Source: JAWVFM01 sp963823245
GTDB lineage: Bacteria > Actinomycetota > Thermoleophilia > Solirubrobacterales > 70-9
Assembly (NCBI GenBank): GCA_963823245.1
Contig: CAWGKQ010000010.1
Span: 399,218 to 463,217 of the forward strand
DNA length: 64,000 nt
Reading direction: 5' to 3'
Numbering within the stretch: the first letter of the stretch is position 1; the number at the start of each line of letters is the position of its first letter. The notes under the pieces were generated by a model. It saw only the letters and a list, made by a program, of their open reading frames with translations. It was not told where the DNA came from and searched no databases. Below are positions 1-12,070 of this stretch, piece by piece. The translations under genes and the position numbers were made by a program.

Positions 1-590
1 CGGCGCTCGATGCCCGGCGGGACCGAGGCGTAGGTGCCGACCGCGCCGGAGAGCTTGCCGACCGCGACTCCGTCGAGGGCGCGCTCGAGCCGGCGGACGT
101 TCCGCTCGGCCTCGAAGGCGAGGCCCGCGAGCTTGAGGCCGAACGTGGTGGGTTCGGCGTGGATGCCGTGGGTGCGGCCGATGCTGAGCGTGTCGCGGTG
201 TTCCACGGCCCTGTCGATGAGCGCGTCGCGGTAGGCACGAGCGCCGTCTCCGAGCAGCGCACCGGCCTCCCGCAGCTGGACCGCGAGCGCCGTGTCGAGC
301 ACGTCGGAGGAGGTCAGCCCGTAGTGGATCCAGCGTCCCTCGGCGCCGATCGAGGCCGCGACCACGTCGACGAACGCCGCCACGTCGTGGCCGGTCGTCC
401 GCTCCCGCTCGGCGACCGCCTCGACGGTGAAGGCCGCGCGCTCCCGACACGCCTCCGCCGCGCCGGCCGGCACCACCCCCTCGGCCGCCCACGCGTCGGT
501 CGCCGCGAGCTCGACCTCGAGCCAGGCGGCCATGCGCCGGGCGTCGGTCCAGACGGCGCCCATCTCGGGGCGCGTGTAGCGGCGAATCAC
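1..590 (-). CDS. purB: Adenylosuccinate lyase, N-terminal part (runs off left edge)
   Basis: This enzyme splits SAICAR and adenylosuccinate in purine synthesis. About 196 N-terminal residues are inside the window and the 3' end lies beyond base 1. The translation starts MIRRYTRPEMGAVWTDARR and contains the family motifs TSSDVLDTAL (near residue 85) and GRTHGIHAEP (near residue 125), which line the active site. I chose GTG at 590 because the conserved RYTRPEM segment starts two codons later; it lies 13 nt after the purE stop, with only a weak Shine-Dalgarno. The order purD-purE-purB on one strand suggests an operon. Confidence 0.9.
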   Translation of the reverse strand, partial: MIRRYTRPEMGAVWTDARRMAAWLEVELAATDAWAAEGVVPAGAAEACRERAAFTVEAVAERERTTGHDVAAFVDVVAASIGAEGRWIHYGLTSSDVLDTALAVQLREAGALLGDGARAYRDALIDRAVEHRDTLSIGRTHGIHAEPTTFGLKLAGLAFEAERNVRRLERALDGVAVGKLSGAVGTYASVPPGIER

Positions 591-603
591 GCTCGGCCCG
601 CCG

Positions 604-1089
604 TCAGGAGTTGATGATCCGCACGGCCAGGAGCCCGGCGTTCTTGGCCCCGTCGACCGCGACGCAGGCGACGGGCACGCCGGGCGGCATCTGCACCGCC
701 GAGAGGAGGGCGTCGAGGCCGCCGAGGTTCTTGCCCCCGATCGGAACGCCGATCACGGGCAGGTCCGTGTGCGCCGCGGCGACCCCCGGCAGCGCGGCCG
801 ACATGCCGGCGCCGGCGATCACCACCCTCAGGCCGCGCATCCTCGCGTTGAGGCAGTAGTCGCGGACCTTCTCGGGGTCGCGATGCGCGCTCATCACGCG
901 AACCTCGTAGCGGATGCCCGCCTCCTGAAGCGCCTGCCCGGCGGGCTGCATCTTCGGCTTGTCGTTCTTCGACCCCATGATGATCCCGACGAGGGGCGCA
1001 TCGATCTCGATTTCCTCGAATGCGGCCTCGACCTCGGGCATCACCTCGGCCGTCATCACCTCCGCGGTGCCGCGGTCCTCTAGCTCCAC
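604..1089 (-). CDS. purE: N5-carboxyaminoimidazole ribonucleotide mutase (PurE)
   Basis: PurE interconverts N5-CAIR and CAIR in purine synthesis. The 161-residue protein has an N-terminal extension of about 30 acidic residues, then VGIIMGSKNDKPKM, the SAHRDP motif with the catalytic His, GAGMSAALPGV and LPVIGVPIGG. GSKND stands where GSxSD is usual. The GTG start overlaps the end of purD by 10 bp, which suggests translational coupling. No separate ATP-grasp PurK is visible in the window. Confidence 0.92.
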   Translation of the reverse strand: MELEDRGTAEVMTAEVMPEVEAAFEEIEIDAPLVGIIMGSKNDKPKMQPAGQALQEAGIRYEVRVMSAHRDPEKVRDYCLNARMRGLRVVIAGAGMSAALPGVAAAHTDLPVIGVPIGGKNLGGLDALLSAVQMPPGVPVACVAVDGAKNAGLLAVRIINS

Positions 1090-2399
1090 GCCTCCTCCTT
1101 CACGGGCTCGCCTGCCCTCTCGAGATCGACCTCACGCCCGACGGCCCGCTGGGCGATGTCGGATCGCATCTGCTTTCCGTCGAACGTGATCAGCGCCGCC
1201 GCCTCGTAGGCGCGCTCGCGCGCGGCGCTCGCGCTCGGCCCGACACCGGTCACGTTCAGCACCCGCCCGCCCGCCGTCACGAGCTCGCCGTCTCGACGGG
1301 CGGTGCCGGCATGGGTGATCTCCACGCCCTCGAGCGAAGCGGCCTCGTCGAGGCCGGAGATCACGTCGCCCTTCGAGCTCGATGCCGGATATCCGGCCGA
1401 GGCCAGGACCACCGTCACCGCCCAATCGCCGGAGAAGTCGGGCCGGGCCCCGGCGAGGCCGCCGGGCTCGCGGCTCGCGAGGGAGAGCTCAGCGAGGTCG
1501 GAGCGCAGCCGCGGCAGCACGGCCTGCGTCTCGGGGTCGCCGAAGCGGCAGTTGAACTCGAGCACGCGAGGGCCGTCGGCGGTCATCATCAGACCGGCGT
1601 AGAGAACGCCGCGATAAGGCGTGCCCGCGCGGCGCATCAGATCGACGATCGGGCGGTGGACCCGCTCGGCGATGTCGTCCACCCGGTCGGCGTCGATCCC
1701 CGGAACGGGCGAGTAGCTGCCCATGCCACCGGTGTTCGGCCCGACGTCGCCGTCGCCGATTCGCTTGTAGTCCTGGGCGGGGGCGAGCGGGACGACGCTC
1801 TCGCCGTCGCACAGCGCCAAGAGCGAAAGCTCCTCGCCCTCGAGGAAGTCCTCCACGACGACCTCGGTGGCGCCGAACCGCCGCTCGACGAAGAAGGCCT
1901 CGACCGCGTCGCGCGCCTCGGCCTCGTCAGCGCAGATGATCACGCCCTTGCCCGCGGCGAGGCCGTCGGCCTTCAGCACGGTCGGATAGGAGGCGGCGGC
2001 CAGGTGGGAGAGGGCCTCCTCGCGATCGCGCACGACGGCGTGATCGGCGGTCGCGACCCCCGCCTCGGCCATGAGCGTCTTCGCGTGAACCTTCGATCCC
2101 TCGAGCCGCGCAGCGTCGGCGCTCGGGCCGAACGCGGGCACGCCCGCGGCCTCGAGCGAGTCGACGAGCCCGGCGACGAGCGGCGCCTCCGGACCGACGA
2201 TCACGAGGTCGACCGACTCGGCGCTCGCTGCCGCGACCAGCCCGGGCACGTCGCCCGCCTCGACGTCGAGGCAGCGGGCGTCAGCGGCCATGCCGGCGTT
2301 GCCGGGCGCCGCGAGCAGCTCGTGCGGCGCGCCCGCCCTCGCGAGCGCTCGAAGGATCGCGTGCTCGCGCCCCCCGGATCCGACGACGAGGATTCGCAT
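1080..2399 (-). CDS. purD: Phosphoribosylamine-glycine ligase (GAR synthetase)
   Basis: PurD is the ATP-grasp ligase that joins glycine to phosphoribosylamine, the second step of purine synthesis. The 439-residue product has the usual family length and starts MRILVVGSGGREHAI. Other family signatures are the KADGLAAGKGV ATP-grasp loop, DYKRIGDGDVGPNTGGMGSY and EFNCRFGDPETQ, which carries metal-binding residues. The reading frame is intact. It is first in a purD-purE-purB run; a separate GYD-domain gene ends 19 bp upstream on the same strand and may be co-transcribed. Confidence 0.95.
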   Translation of the reverse strand: MRILVVGSGGREHAILRALARAGAPHELLAAPGNAGMAADARCLDVEAGDVPGLVAAASAESVDLVIVGPEAPLVAGLVDSLEAAGVPAFGPSADAARLEGSKVHAKTLMAEAGVATADHAVVRDREEALSHLAAASYPTVLKADGLAAGKGVIICADEAEARDAVEAFFVERRFGATEVVVEDFLEGEELSLLALCDGESVVPLAPAQDYKRIGDGDVGPNTGGMGSYSPVPGIDADRVDDIAERVHRPIVDLMRRAGTPYRGVLYAGLMMTADGPRVLEFNCRFGDPETQAVLPRLRSDLAELSLASREPGGLAGARPDFSGDWAVTVVLASAGYPASSSKGDVISGLDEAASLEGVEITHAGTARRDGELVTAGGRVLNVTGVGPSASAARERAYEAAALITFDGKQMRSDIAQRAVGREVDLERAGEPVKEEAWS

Positions 2400-2418
2400 G
2401 CGGGGTGCTCGAGGCTCG

Positions 2419-2701
2419 CTAGAGGCTCTTGATGAAGTCCTCGGCGGGGATGGCGGTCAGGGTCTGGTTCGAGGTCGTGCCACGCGAGCCGAGCTCGACG
2501 GAGACCTTGGCCATGGTCTGCTCATCCGGCGCCTCGACGACGCTGACGAAGTCGTACTGGCCGAGGGTCGCCCACTGGTTGGTGACCTTCACGCCGAGTT
2601 GCTCCATCTCCTTGTTGACCTCCTGCACCCGGCCGGGGTGGTTCTTGATCGTCTTCACGCCGTCAGGCGGTGAAGCTCGTGAGCATGATGTAGGTCGGCA
2701 A
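2419..2701 (-). CDS. GYD-domain protein (one-base frameshift near the start)
   Basis: This is a small single-domain protein of the GYD family, about 93 residues, of unknown biochemical role. The body reads DGVKTIKNHPGRVQEVNKEM and then has the QYDFVSVVEAPDE block typical of the family. The correct N-terminus (MPTYIMLTSFTPDG) is recovered only if one extra G near 2664 is removed. It then starts at TTG 2701, preceded by AAGGAGGAG. The apparent longer frame up to 2760 is an artefact of that frameshift. It ends 19 bp before purD. Confidence 0.75.
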
Positions 2702-2748
2702 AAGGGTCTCCTCCTTACCCGTGCTGGCTGGACTAGCCTGAGCCTACC

Positions 2749-3400
2749 TTGCCCGGCCATCCGATCTTCGCCGCGGTCTATGACCGCATCGCCGCGGTGG
2801 CGGAGCGGCGGGGGGCTCGGCGCGATGCGGGCCGACGTCGTCGGTCAGGCCGGAGCGGCGTGCCGTGCTCGAGCTCGGCGCCGGGACCGGGCACAACCTC
2901 GACCACTACACCGACGCCGTCACCCAGCTGATCCTGACCGAGCCCGATCCCCATATGGCCAGGCGCCTGCGCGACCGGCTCAGGTCCCAGCCGCCCGCTG
3001 TCGAAGCCGCGCGAGTGATCGAGGCGCCGGCGGAGCGGCTCCCGGTCGCCGATGCGTCGGTGGACGCCGTCGTATCCACACTTGTCCTCTGCACGGTCGA
3101 CGACCCCGCCGCCGCGGTGGCGGAGGTGGTTCGGGTCCTCCGGCCCGGCGGCCGGCTGCTCCTCCTCGAGCACGTGCGCGGCCCCGATCCGCGACTCGCG
3201 CGGTGGCAGGACCGCCTCGAGCGGCCGTGGGGCTGGTTCTCGGGCGGCTGCCACCCGAACCGTGACACCGAGGCGGCGATCGCGGCCTCGGGCCTCGGCG
3301 TGGACGGCCTCGAGCGCGACGACCAGCCGCGGATGATGGGACCGCTGCTGCGGTCGATCGTCATCGGCACCGCCTCGCGGACCGCCGAACGTCCCTCGAG
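2749..3400 (+). CDS. Class I SAM-dependent methyltransferase (frameshifted)
   Basis: This is a methyltransferase of the UbiE/Methyltransf_11 type with unknown substrate. It starts MPGHPIFAAVYDRIAAVAER at TTG 2749. After two apparent indels between about 2810 and 2870 it continues with the SAM-binding motif VLELGAGTGHNLDHY, the acidic LTEPDPHM loop, DAVVSTLVLCTVDDP and VRVLRPGGRLLLLEHVRG. The C-terminal part HPNRDTEAAI and GPLLRSIVIGTA is also family-like. No in-frame stop appears near the expected end, so the end at about 3400 is estimated and another indel is likely. It converges with the gene at 3437. Confidence 0.75.
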
Positions 3401-3430
3401 CCCGCCCGTACCCCCCAGCGCGGGACGTTC
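3387..3430. terminator. Candidate bidirectional hairpin terminator between convergent genes
   Basis: A 9-bp perfect inverted repeat, GAACGTCCC at 3387-3395 and GGGACGTTC at 3422-3430, sits between the ends of the methyltransferase (+) and the heparinase-like gene (-). The 26-nt loop is C-rich. No T run follows. The sequence resembles the longer hairpin at 46633-46684. Confidence 0.5.
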
Positions 3431-3436
3431 ACCGGG

Positions 3437-5144
3437 TCAGCGGAGTCCTACGCTCACCTGCAGCGAGTGGCCGTTGCGCGTGACGTGCAGCGTGCTGCCG
3501 TCCGAGAGGCCGACCTGGGTGACCCCGCCGGCGGCCGAGGTGACCGCGCCGAGTCCGAGCTGCCCGCGCCGAGGGCGAAGATCGCCGCGGCGTGGAGGTC
3601 CTTCGCCTTCGAGGTCCAGCTCACCGTGTCCCGGGCCTGCTTCCGGCGGAGCTTGGGATAGGTCCAGCCGGCGAGCGGATTCGACCGCCCGCGGACCACC
3701 TTCGCCGGCCGGGTGTGAGCGTTGGTCCAGTCGTCGAGCGCGCCCGCCGTGCCGGCTCCGCCGAGCGAAGGGCGGAGGCGGACCGCTTCGACGCCGCCAC
3801 GTCCGGGCCGAGCTGGAAGTAGCGGGTGTAGCGATGGGCGCGCTTCGAGCGGACGTCGTCGCAGACGATCAGCGCCAGGCCGGGGTGGTAGAGGAAGAGC
3901 CGCTCCTGGCTGACGCCCTGGCGGTGGAGCATCGGGTTGGTGACGAGGATCGCGTACCAGCCGCACCCTGGCCGGTCGCCATCCGGTCCGTAGGGCTCGG
4001 CTTGTCGCGGTGCTTGTGCCAGAACCAGAGGAAGTCCTGGCCGTCGACCGTGAGCGTCGAGTGGGCGGCAGCGGAGCGGGCGAAGCTGATAGCGCCGATC
4101 GTGTCGTCGTAGATCCCGTGTCGGCCACGACCCGCCGTTGCGGTCGTACAGCTCGAAGCTGCCGTCGTCGGCGTGCTTGTGGTGCCAGGTGTGGAAGGAC
4201 GCGCTGACGGCCAGGTAGCCGCCCGTCGCCTGGTCCTTGACGACCGCGTAGCCCGCGTGGCGCGCGACCCAGAGGCCGTTCTGGCCGTAGGCGATCCCTC
4301 CGATCTCGGGAATCGGCGGGACCCAGAAGGTGTCGCCGATCTGCGCCTCGGTGCCCGCGGTCGAGGTCAGCCAGGCGAGCGCCGCGTACATCTTGTCCCG
4401 CGCCGCGATGAGCCTCTGATCGTTCGGCTCGACGACGCCGAGCCACGTCGAGATCAGCCGTAGCGCGCAAGTAGCCGGGGCTGTTCTCCATCCACACGCC
4501 GCTCGCCTCGTCGAGCCCTGTGGACGCGCCGTGGAAGCGCTTCTCGCCTGTCGCCCGGCCGGGCGATGCTCCGTCGGGGCTGCTTCCGAGGATCGCAGCC
4601 CATCTCCACCGAGAGCTGGTGGTTGGCGATGTCGCTGTGGGTCTTGCGCAAGAAGCGGTCGTCACGCTTGAGCGAGCGATGAAGCCCCGTCTGCTTCGAC
4701 GAGGCTCGGCAGGCGTTCGCCTTGGCCACGTAGGCGATGTACTCGGCGCGGCGCGCGGTGATGCGGTCGCGCCAGGCGATCCGGGCCGGACCTTGTGCGC
4801 CGCGCTCGGCCTGGACCCAGCTCCAGCGAGGTCACGGCCTCGCGCAGGGCCTGGGTCGGCGGCGCTGTAGCGGTCCTTGGGGTCGTGGTAGGCCCAGACG
4901 AGGACGTCGATCCAGCTGAAGTCGTAGAGGCTGTGGAGGTAGTTCCCGGGCGTGGTCCCAGACCCCGGCTGTGCGCCGATGAATGCGGGCCGGATGTGTC
5001 CCCGGCGCGAGTCGTCGACGCGCGAGGGAGGAAGGTCGGCTGGGTGCCCGCCCGAGTCCGAGCGCCGGGCAGCACGCTCCGCGGCGACCGACCCGGCGGC
5101 CCGCGACCGTCGCACGCAATAGCCGCCATGATCGCCGACCGCAT
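3437..5144 (-). CDS. Heparinase II/III-like protein (several frameshifts)
   Basis: This is a probable polysaccharide lyase-like protein related to heparinase II/III. Recognisable parts, spread over all three frames, are NYLHSLYDFSWIDVLVWAYH near the N-terminus, ANACRASSKQTGLHRSLKRD, the family-typical WMENSPGY, and the C-terminal beta-sandwich block FHTWHHKHADDGSFELYDRN, which matches the HxHxDxxSFxL signature. The last residues read TQVGLSDGSTLHVTRNGHSL and end at a TGA at 3437. At least four indels interrupt it, and the N-terminus is uncertain. It lies just after clpB on the same strand, so it may be transcribed by read-through. Confidence 0.65.
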
Positions 5145-5179
5145 TGCAGCCGCGACGTCTCAATGCGGCCTGGGCCCGC

Positions 5180-7737
<2,558 letters not shown>

Positions 7738-8250
7738 CTATGAGCCCTCCTTCGCGCGGTCAGCCCCGTCCGGCAGCGGGCGCTCGACGGGGATTCGCAC
7801 GCTCTTCGGCTCGTACGCGCCGTACGGGACGATCTCCGCCCGCATGGAGCTCCGCACCCGCTCCACCTCCGCGAGCATCCGCTTCTCGATCTCCGCGGCG
7901 CGCCTGCGCATCCGGCGCAGCTCGGCGCGAGCCCGCTCCAGCTCGGCCTCGAGCTCGAGGACCGTCTCGACGCCTGCGAGGTTCAGTCCCTCCTCGGCGG
8001 TCATGCGCTGGATGCGCCGCAGGAGCTCGACGTCCCGGAGCGAGTAGAGGCGGGTGTTCTTCGGCGAGCGCTTCGGCTCGATCAGGCCGCGGGCCTCGTA
8101 CATGCGGAGGGTCTGGGGGTGCATCTCGGCGAGCTCCGCTGCGACGGAGATCATGAAGACCGCGCGGCGCTGGTCGAGCCCACGGTCCCGCTCGCCGGCC
8201 TCGGCCCTCTTCCCGTCGCCGCCCTGGGGGGCTCGCCCTCGGGCGCTCAC
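7738..8250 (-). CDS. hspR: HspR-type MerR-family heat-shock repressor
   Basis: This is a MerR-family DNA-binding protein that in actinobacteria represses its own dnaK operon with DnaK as co-repressor. After a 30-residue leader, the helix-turn-helix reads FMISVAAELAEMHPQTLRMY, followed by RSPKNTRLYSLRDVELLRRI and a long coiled coil rich in Glu and Arg (residues 85-140). The GTG start overlaps the dnaJ stop by 4 bp (GTGA), and its TAG is followed immediately by the clpB start. Position and sequence together make the HspR assignment strong. Confidence 0.9.
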   Translation of the reverse strand: MSARGRAPQGGDGKRAEAGERDRGLDQRRAVFMISVAAELAEMHPQTLRMYEARGLIEPKRSPKNTRLYSLRDVELLRRIQRMTAEEGLNLAGVETVLELEAELERARAELRRMRRRAAEIEKRMLAEVERVRSSMRAEIVPYGAYEPKSVRIPVERPLPDGADRAKEGS

Positions 8251-9363
8251 TCCGCACCGACCTTCGTCGATCGCGCGGACGCGTCACGCAGCAGCCGTTC
8301 GCGCGGATCGTGGTCGTTCATCGCCTCGGCGAAGTCGGTCGAGGGCCTTCTTCTGGTCCCTCGTCAGGTCCCGTGGAACCTCGATCTCGAGCCGGTACAG
8401 GATGTCGCCGCGGCCTGAGCCCTTGGCCTTCGGGGGTCCCTCGCCGCGGAGGCGCTGGACCGTCCCGTGCTCGGTGCCGGCGGGGATGCGGATTCGCTTC
8501 GTTCCCGAGAGCGTCGGCACCTCGACGGTCCCGCCCTCGATCGCCTCGGCGATCGTGATCGGCACGGTGACCTCGAGGTTGCCGTCAGGACGCTGGCGGA
8601 AGACCGGTGACGGCGCCACGCGCGTGACCACGTAGAGGTCGCCCGGCGGCCCGCCGAGCGGCCCGTCCTCACCCTTGCCCGCGACGCGGATCCGCGTGCC
8701 CTCCTGGACCCCGGCCGGGACCTTGACGCGGTAGCGCTTGCGCTGGAGCGTCAGGCCAGAGCCGCCGCACGTCTCGCACGGCGACTCGATGATCTGGCCG
8801 CGTCCCCCGCATTGCGGGCAGGGCTGGCTGATCGAGAAGAATCCCTGGCTCTGGTTGTCGACGCCGCGACCTCCGCAGCGCGGGCAGGTCACGGGGGATG
8901 TGCCGGGCTTCGCCCCCGTGCCGTGGCAGGTGGTGCAGGTGGCCTGCTTCGGCACGGTCACGGAGACCTCGGTGCCGTTCACGGCCTGGTCGAAGGTGAG
9001 CCGCACCTCGGTCTCGAGGTCGCGCCCGCGCATCGGCTCCGGCTGGCCGGGCCCGCCGCGGCCGAAGATCGTCGAGAAGATGTCCCCGAGGTCGGAGGTG
9101 AAGCCCCCACCCGCGGCGGGACCGCGGCCGCGGCCGCCGCCGAAGCCGCCGAACATGCCGCCCGAGTCGTACTCCTTGCGCTTCTCGGCGTCCGAGAGCG
9201 TGTCGTAGGCCTGCTGGACCTCCTTGAACCGCTCCTCCGCGTCCTTGTCGTCGGGGTTGCGATCGGGGTGGTACCTGCGGGCCAGCTTGCGATAGGCCTT
9301 CTTGATCTCGTCGGCGCTCGCCTTGCGGGAGACCCCGAGGACCTCGTAGAAGTCGCGTGCCAT
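8247..9363 (-). CDS. dnaJ: Chaperone protein DnaJ (frameshift near the 3' end)
   Basis: DnaJ is the J-domain co-chaperone of DnaK. It has the J domain with HPD (ARRYHPDRNPDDK), a G/F-rich linker (residues 70-100), and four zinc-finger CxxCxGxG repeats (CTTCHGTG, CPRCGGRG, CPQCGGRG, CETCGGSG), followed by the substrate-binding C-terminal domain. The continuous frame stops at 8284 with an odd tail. One indel near 8343 restores the normal ending EAMNDHDPRERLLRDA and a TGA at 8247, overlapping the hspR GTG by 4 bp. That overlap supports the corrected end. Confidence 0.93.
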
Positions 9364-9373
9364 CCGGACCCCC

Positions 9374-10015
9374 TTACTCGGCGACGACGACCCGAGCCGG
9401 GCGGACGACGTGGTCCCCGAGGCGGTAGCCGCGCGCCAGGACCTCCAGGACCGTGCCCGGCTCGCTGCCGTTTCCGGGCTGGGTGGAGAGGGCCTCCGAT
9501 GTTGTCGGGTCGAACTTCTCGCCGGCAGGGTCGAACGACTCCACGCCGGCGCTCCGCAGGGCCCCGGTCAGCTCGCCCAGGACCAGCCGCACACCGTCGG
9601 CGAGGGGGTCATCGGCCGGAGCGGCCTCGAGCGCCCGCTCGAGGTTGTCGACCGCGGGGAGGATGCTCGTCGCGAGCGAGACCTTGGCCCGGCGCTCCGC
9701 GTCGCTCGCCTGCTGGGCGGCGCGCTTGCGGTAGTTCTCGAAGTCGGCCTTGGCGCGCTGGGCGAGCTCCAGGTACTCGTCGCGCTCGCGCTTGACATCG
9801 TCAAGTAGGGCGGCGAAATCGCCCTCGACCGCCTCCGCCGACTCACTCTCGGCCGTCGGTGACGACTTGTAGTCGGTATTCGACTGCAACTCGCCACCGG
9901 CCGGGCGCTCAGCCTCCCTCGCTGCCTCGTCCTCCGCGGCTGGCGCTCCGGCGGGCTGACGCTCCTGCCAGCCCGCCGGGGCCCCTGCGGGCCTCGGATC
10001 ACGACCGCTCGTCAT
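9374..10015 (-). CDS. grpE: Nucleotide exchange factor GrpE
   Basis: GrpE is the ADP-release factor for DnaK. A disordered N-terminal region of about 70 residues rich in Ala, Pro and Glu is followed by the coiled coil ALLDDVKRERDEYLELAQRA and the head domain, with ADFENYRKRA, ILPAVDNLERAL and the C-terminal GYRLGDHVVRPARVVV. I chose ATG 10015 (MTSGRDPRP), preceded by GGAGGTGG inside the dnaK end. It overlaps dnaK by 17 bp. The frame stays open much further upstream, but that is antisense-like shadow within dnaK. Confidence 0.93.
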   Translation of the reverse strand: MTSGRDPRPAGAPAGWQERQPAGAPAAEDEAAREAERPAGGELQSNTDYKSSPTAESESAEAVEGDFAALLDDVKRERDEYLELAQRAKADFENYRKRAAQQASDAERRAKVSLATSILPAVDNLERALEAAPADDPLADGVRLVLGELTGALRSAGVESFDPAGEKFDPTTSEALSTQPGNGSEPGTVLEVLARGYRLGDHVVRPARVVVAE

Positions 10016-11900
10016 CCACCACCTCCGCGTCGACGACCTCCTCCTCGGCGGCGGCGCCGTTGCCGGAGGCCGCCCCGTCGCCCGAGGAGTCGGCCTGCTG
10101 GGAGGCCGCCTGCTGGTAGAGCTGCTCGGAGACCTTGTGGAAGGCCGCCTGCAGGGCGTCGGTCTTGGACTTGATCTCCTCGACGTCGCTCGAGTCGAGG
10201 ACCGCCTTGACGTCGGCGATGGCCTTCTCGACGTCCTCCTTGTCGGAGGACGAGAGCTGGTCGCCCATGTCGGCCACCTGCTTCTCGGCCTGGTACGCGG
10301 CGTTCTCGGCGACGTTGCGCGCCTCGGCGAGCTCGCGCTGCCCGCGGTCCTCCTCAGCATGCGCCTCGGCGTCCTTGATCATCTGATCGACCTCACCCTC
10401 GTCGAGCCCGGAGCCGCCCTTGATCTCGATCTTCTGCTCCTTGCCAGTCCCCAGGTCCTTCGCGGAGACGTTGAGGATGCCGTTGGCGTCGATGTCGAAC
10501 GTGACCTCGATCTGCGGCATGCCGCGAGGCGCCGGCGGGATGCCGGTGAGCTGGAACTTGCCGAGCGACTTGTTGTAGCTCGCCATCTCGCGCTCGCCCT
10601 GAAGGACGTGGATCTCGACCGAGGGCTGGTTGTCGTCGGCGGTCGAGAAGATCTCCGACTTCTTCGTCGGGATCGTGGTGTTGCGCTCGATGAGCTTGGT
10701 CATCACGCCGCCCTTGGTCTCGATGCCGAGGGTCAGCGGGGTGACATCGAGAAGCAGCACGTCCTTGACGTCGCCCGAGAGGACGCCCGCCTGGATCGCG
10801 GCCCCCACGGCCACGACCTCGTCGGGGTTCACGCCCTGGTGCGGGTCCTTGCCGACCAGCTCCTTCACCTTCTCCTGCACGGCCGGCATGCGGGTCATGC
10901 CGCCGACGAGGATCACGTGCTCGATGTCGGGCGCGCCCGCGTCGGAGAGCGCCTGCTTGACCGGAGAGACCACGCGATCGAGCAGCTCGGAGGTGAGCTC
11001 GGCCAGCTTGGCTCGCGAGAGCTTCATCTCGAGGTGCTTGGGCTGCCCCTCGACGGCCGTGATGAACGGGAGGTTGATCGTCGTCTCCTGCGTCGTGGAG
11101 AGCTCGATCTTCGCCTTCTCGGCGGCCTCGTAGAGGCGCTGCAGCGAGTTCTTGTCGGCCGAAAGGTCGACGCCCTGGTCGCGCTTGAACTCCGCGACCA
11201 TCCACTCGACGATCGCCTTGTCCCAGTTGTCGCCGCCGAGGTGGTTGTCGCCCGCGGTGGACTTGACCTCGAAGACCCCGTCGCCGATCTCGAGGACCGA
11301 CACGTCGAAGGTGCCGCCGCCGAGGTCGAAGACGAGGATCGTCTGGTCGGTGGCCTCCTTGTCGAGACCGTAGGCGAGAGCTGCGGCGGTCGGCTCGTTG
11401 ATGATGCGCTTGACGTCGAGCCCGGCGACCTTGCCGGCGTCCTTCGTGGCCTGGCGCTGGTCGTCGTTGAAGTAGGCCGGGACCGTGATCACGGCGGAGT
11501 CGACGGTCTCGCCGAGCTTCGCCTCCGCGTCGGACTTCAGCTTCTGGAGGATCATCGCCGAGATCTCGGGCGGCGAGTAGTCCTTGCCGCGGACCTCGAC
11601 CCGGACGTCGCCGTTGGGGCCGGCGACGACCTTGTACGGGACGATGGTCTCCTCCTCCTTGACCTCCGCCTCCTTGCGGCCCATGAAGCGCTTGATCGAG
11701 AAGATCGTCGCCTCGGGGTTGATCACCGCCTGGCGCTTCGCGACCGTCCCGACGAGCCGCTCGCCCGATTCGGTGAACGCCACGACGGACGGGGTGGTGC
11801 GCCCGCCCTCGGCGTTCTCGAGGACCTCGGGCTCGCCGCCGTCGAGCACGGCGACGCACGAGTTGGTCGTGCCGAGGTCGATGCCGATGGTTCTTGCCAT
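9999..11900 (-). CDS. dnaK: Chaperone protein DnaK (Hsp70)
   Basis: DnaK is the Hsp70 chaperone, 633 residues, intact. It starts MARTIGIDLGTTNSCVAVLD (phosphate 1 motif) and has the ATPase signatures VFDLGGGTFDVSVLEIGDG and VILVGGMTRMPAVQEKV. The DVTPLTLGIETKGG linker and the substrate-binding domain follow, with a Q/A-rich tail ending EEEVVDAEVVDDERS. It is first in the operon dnaK-grpE-dnaJ-hspR-clpB, where all junctions are overlapping or within about 10 bp. Control by HspR is likely; see the candidate site upstream. Confidence 0.97.
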   Translation of the reverse strand: MARTIGIDLGTTNSCVAVLDGGEPEVLENAEGGRTTPSVVAFTESGERLVGTVAKRQAVINPEATIFSIKRFMGRKEAEVKEEETIVPYKVVAGPNGDVRVEVRGKDYSPPEISAMILQKLKSDAEAKLGETVDSAVITVPAYFNDDQRQATKDAGKVAGLDVKRIINEPTAAALAYGLDKEATDQTILVFDLGGGTFDVSVLEIGDGVFEVKSTAGDNHLGGDNWDKAIVEWMVAEFKRDQGVDLSADKNSLQRLYEAAEKAKIELSTTQETTINLPFITAVEGQPKHLEMKLSRAKLAELTSELLDRVVSPVKQALSDAGAPDIEHVILVGGMTRMPAVQEKVKELVGKDPHQGVNPDEVVAVGAAIQAGVLSGDVKDVLLLDVTPLTLGIETKGGVMTKLIERNTTIPTKKSEIFSTADDNQPSVEIHVLQGEREMASYNKSLGKFQLTGIPPAPRGMPQIEVTFDIDANGILNVSAKDLGTGKEQKIEIKGGSGLDEGEVDQMIKDAEAHAEEDRGQRELAEARNVAENAAYQAEKQVADMGDQLSSSDKEDVEKAIADVKAVLDSSDVEEIKSKTDALQAAFHKVSEQLYQQAASQQADSSGDGAASGNGAAAEEEVVDAEVVDDERS

Positions 11901-11950
11901 GTCGAAAGCTCCTTCGCTCGCAGAAAACGGGCGCCGTGGCCCGCCCTTAC

Positions 11951-11980
11951 CTTGATTTCAAGCCAATAATCTGAGTCAGA
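11951..11980 (-). promoter_or_regulatory. Candidate control region of the dnaK operon
   Basis: Upstream of dnaK, in an AT-richer patch, lie the palindrome CTTGATTTCAAG (11951-11962) and CTGAGTCAG (11971-11979). Read on the minus strand this gives ACTCAGA-N7-CTTGAAA. The half-sites match those of the HspR site HAIR (CTTGAGT-N7-ACTCAAG) in part and with the same 7-nt spacing, but in the opposite, everted order. Function as an HspR operator is inference. Confidence 0.4.
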
Positions 11981-12070
11981 CGATAGCAGATCTACGCACG
12001 AGGTCAAGGCGTCAGCACGCGCGGACAGCGGGTCCCCGGCTTCGTGCGATCCGATTGGCGTCCGGCGGCG

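Noticed and set aside
1020..2432. 470-codon open frame antisense to purD
   Set aside because: purD is complete on the minus strand; the plus frame is compositional shadow.
3454..5163. 569-codon minus-strand frame as a single intact gene
   Set aside because: Only parts of it (for example WMENSPGY) are heparinase-like; the conserved blocks switch among all three frames, so the long frame is partly chance.
10137..11969. 610-codon open frame antisense to dnaK
   Set aside because: It is a mirror frame of high-GC coding DNA. dnaK on the other strand is intact and unmistakable, and the antisense product has no recognisable domain.
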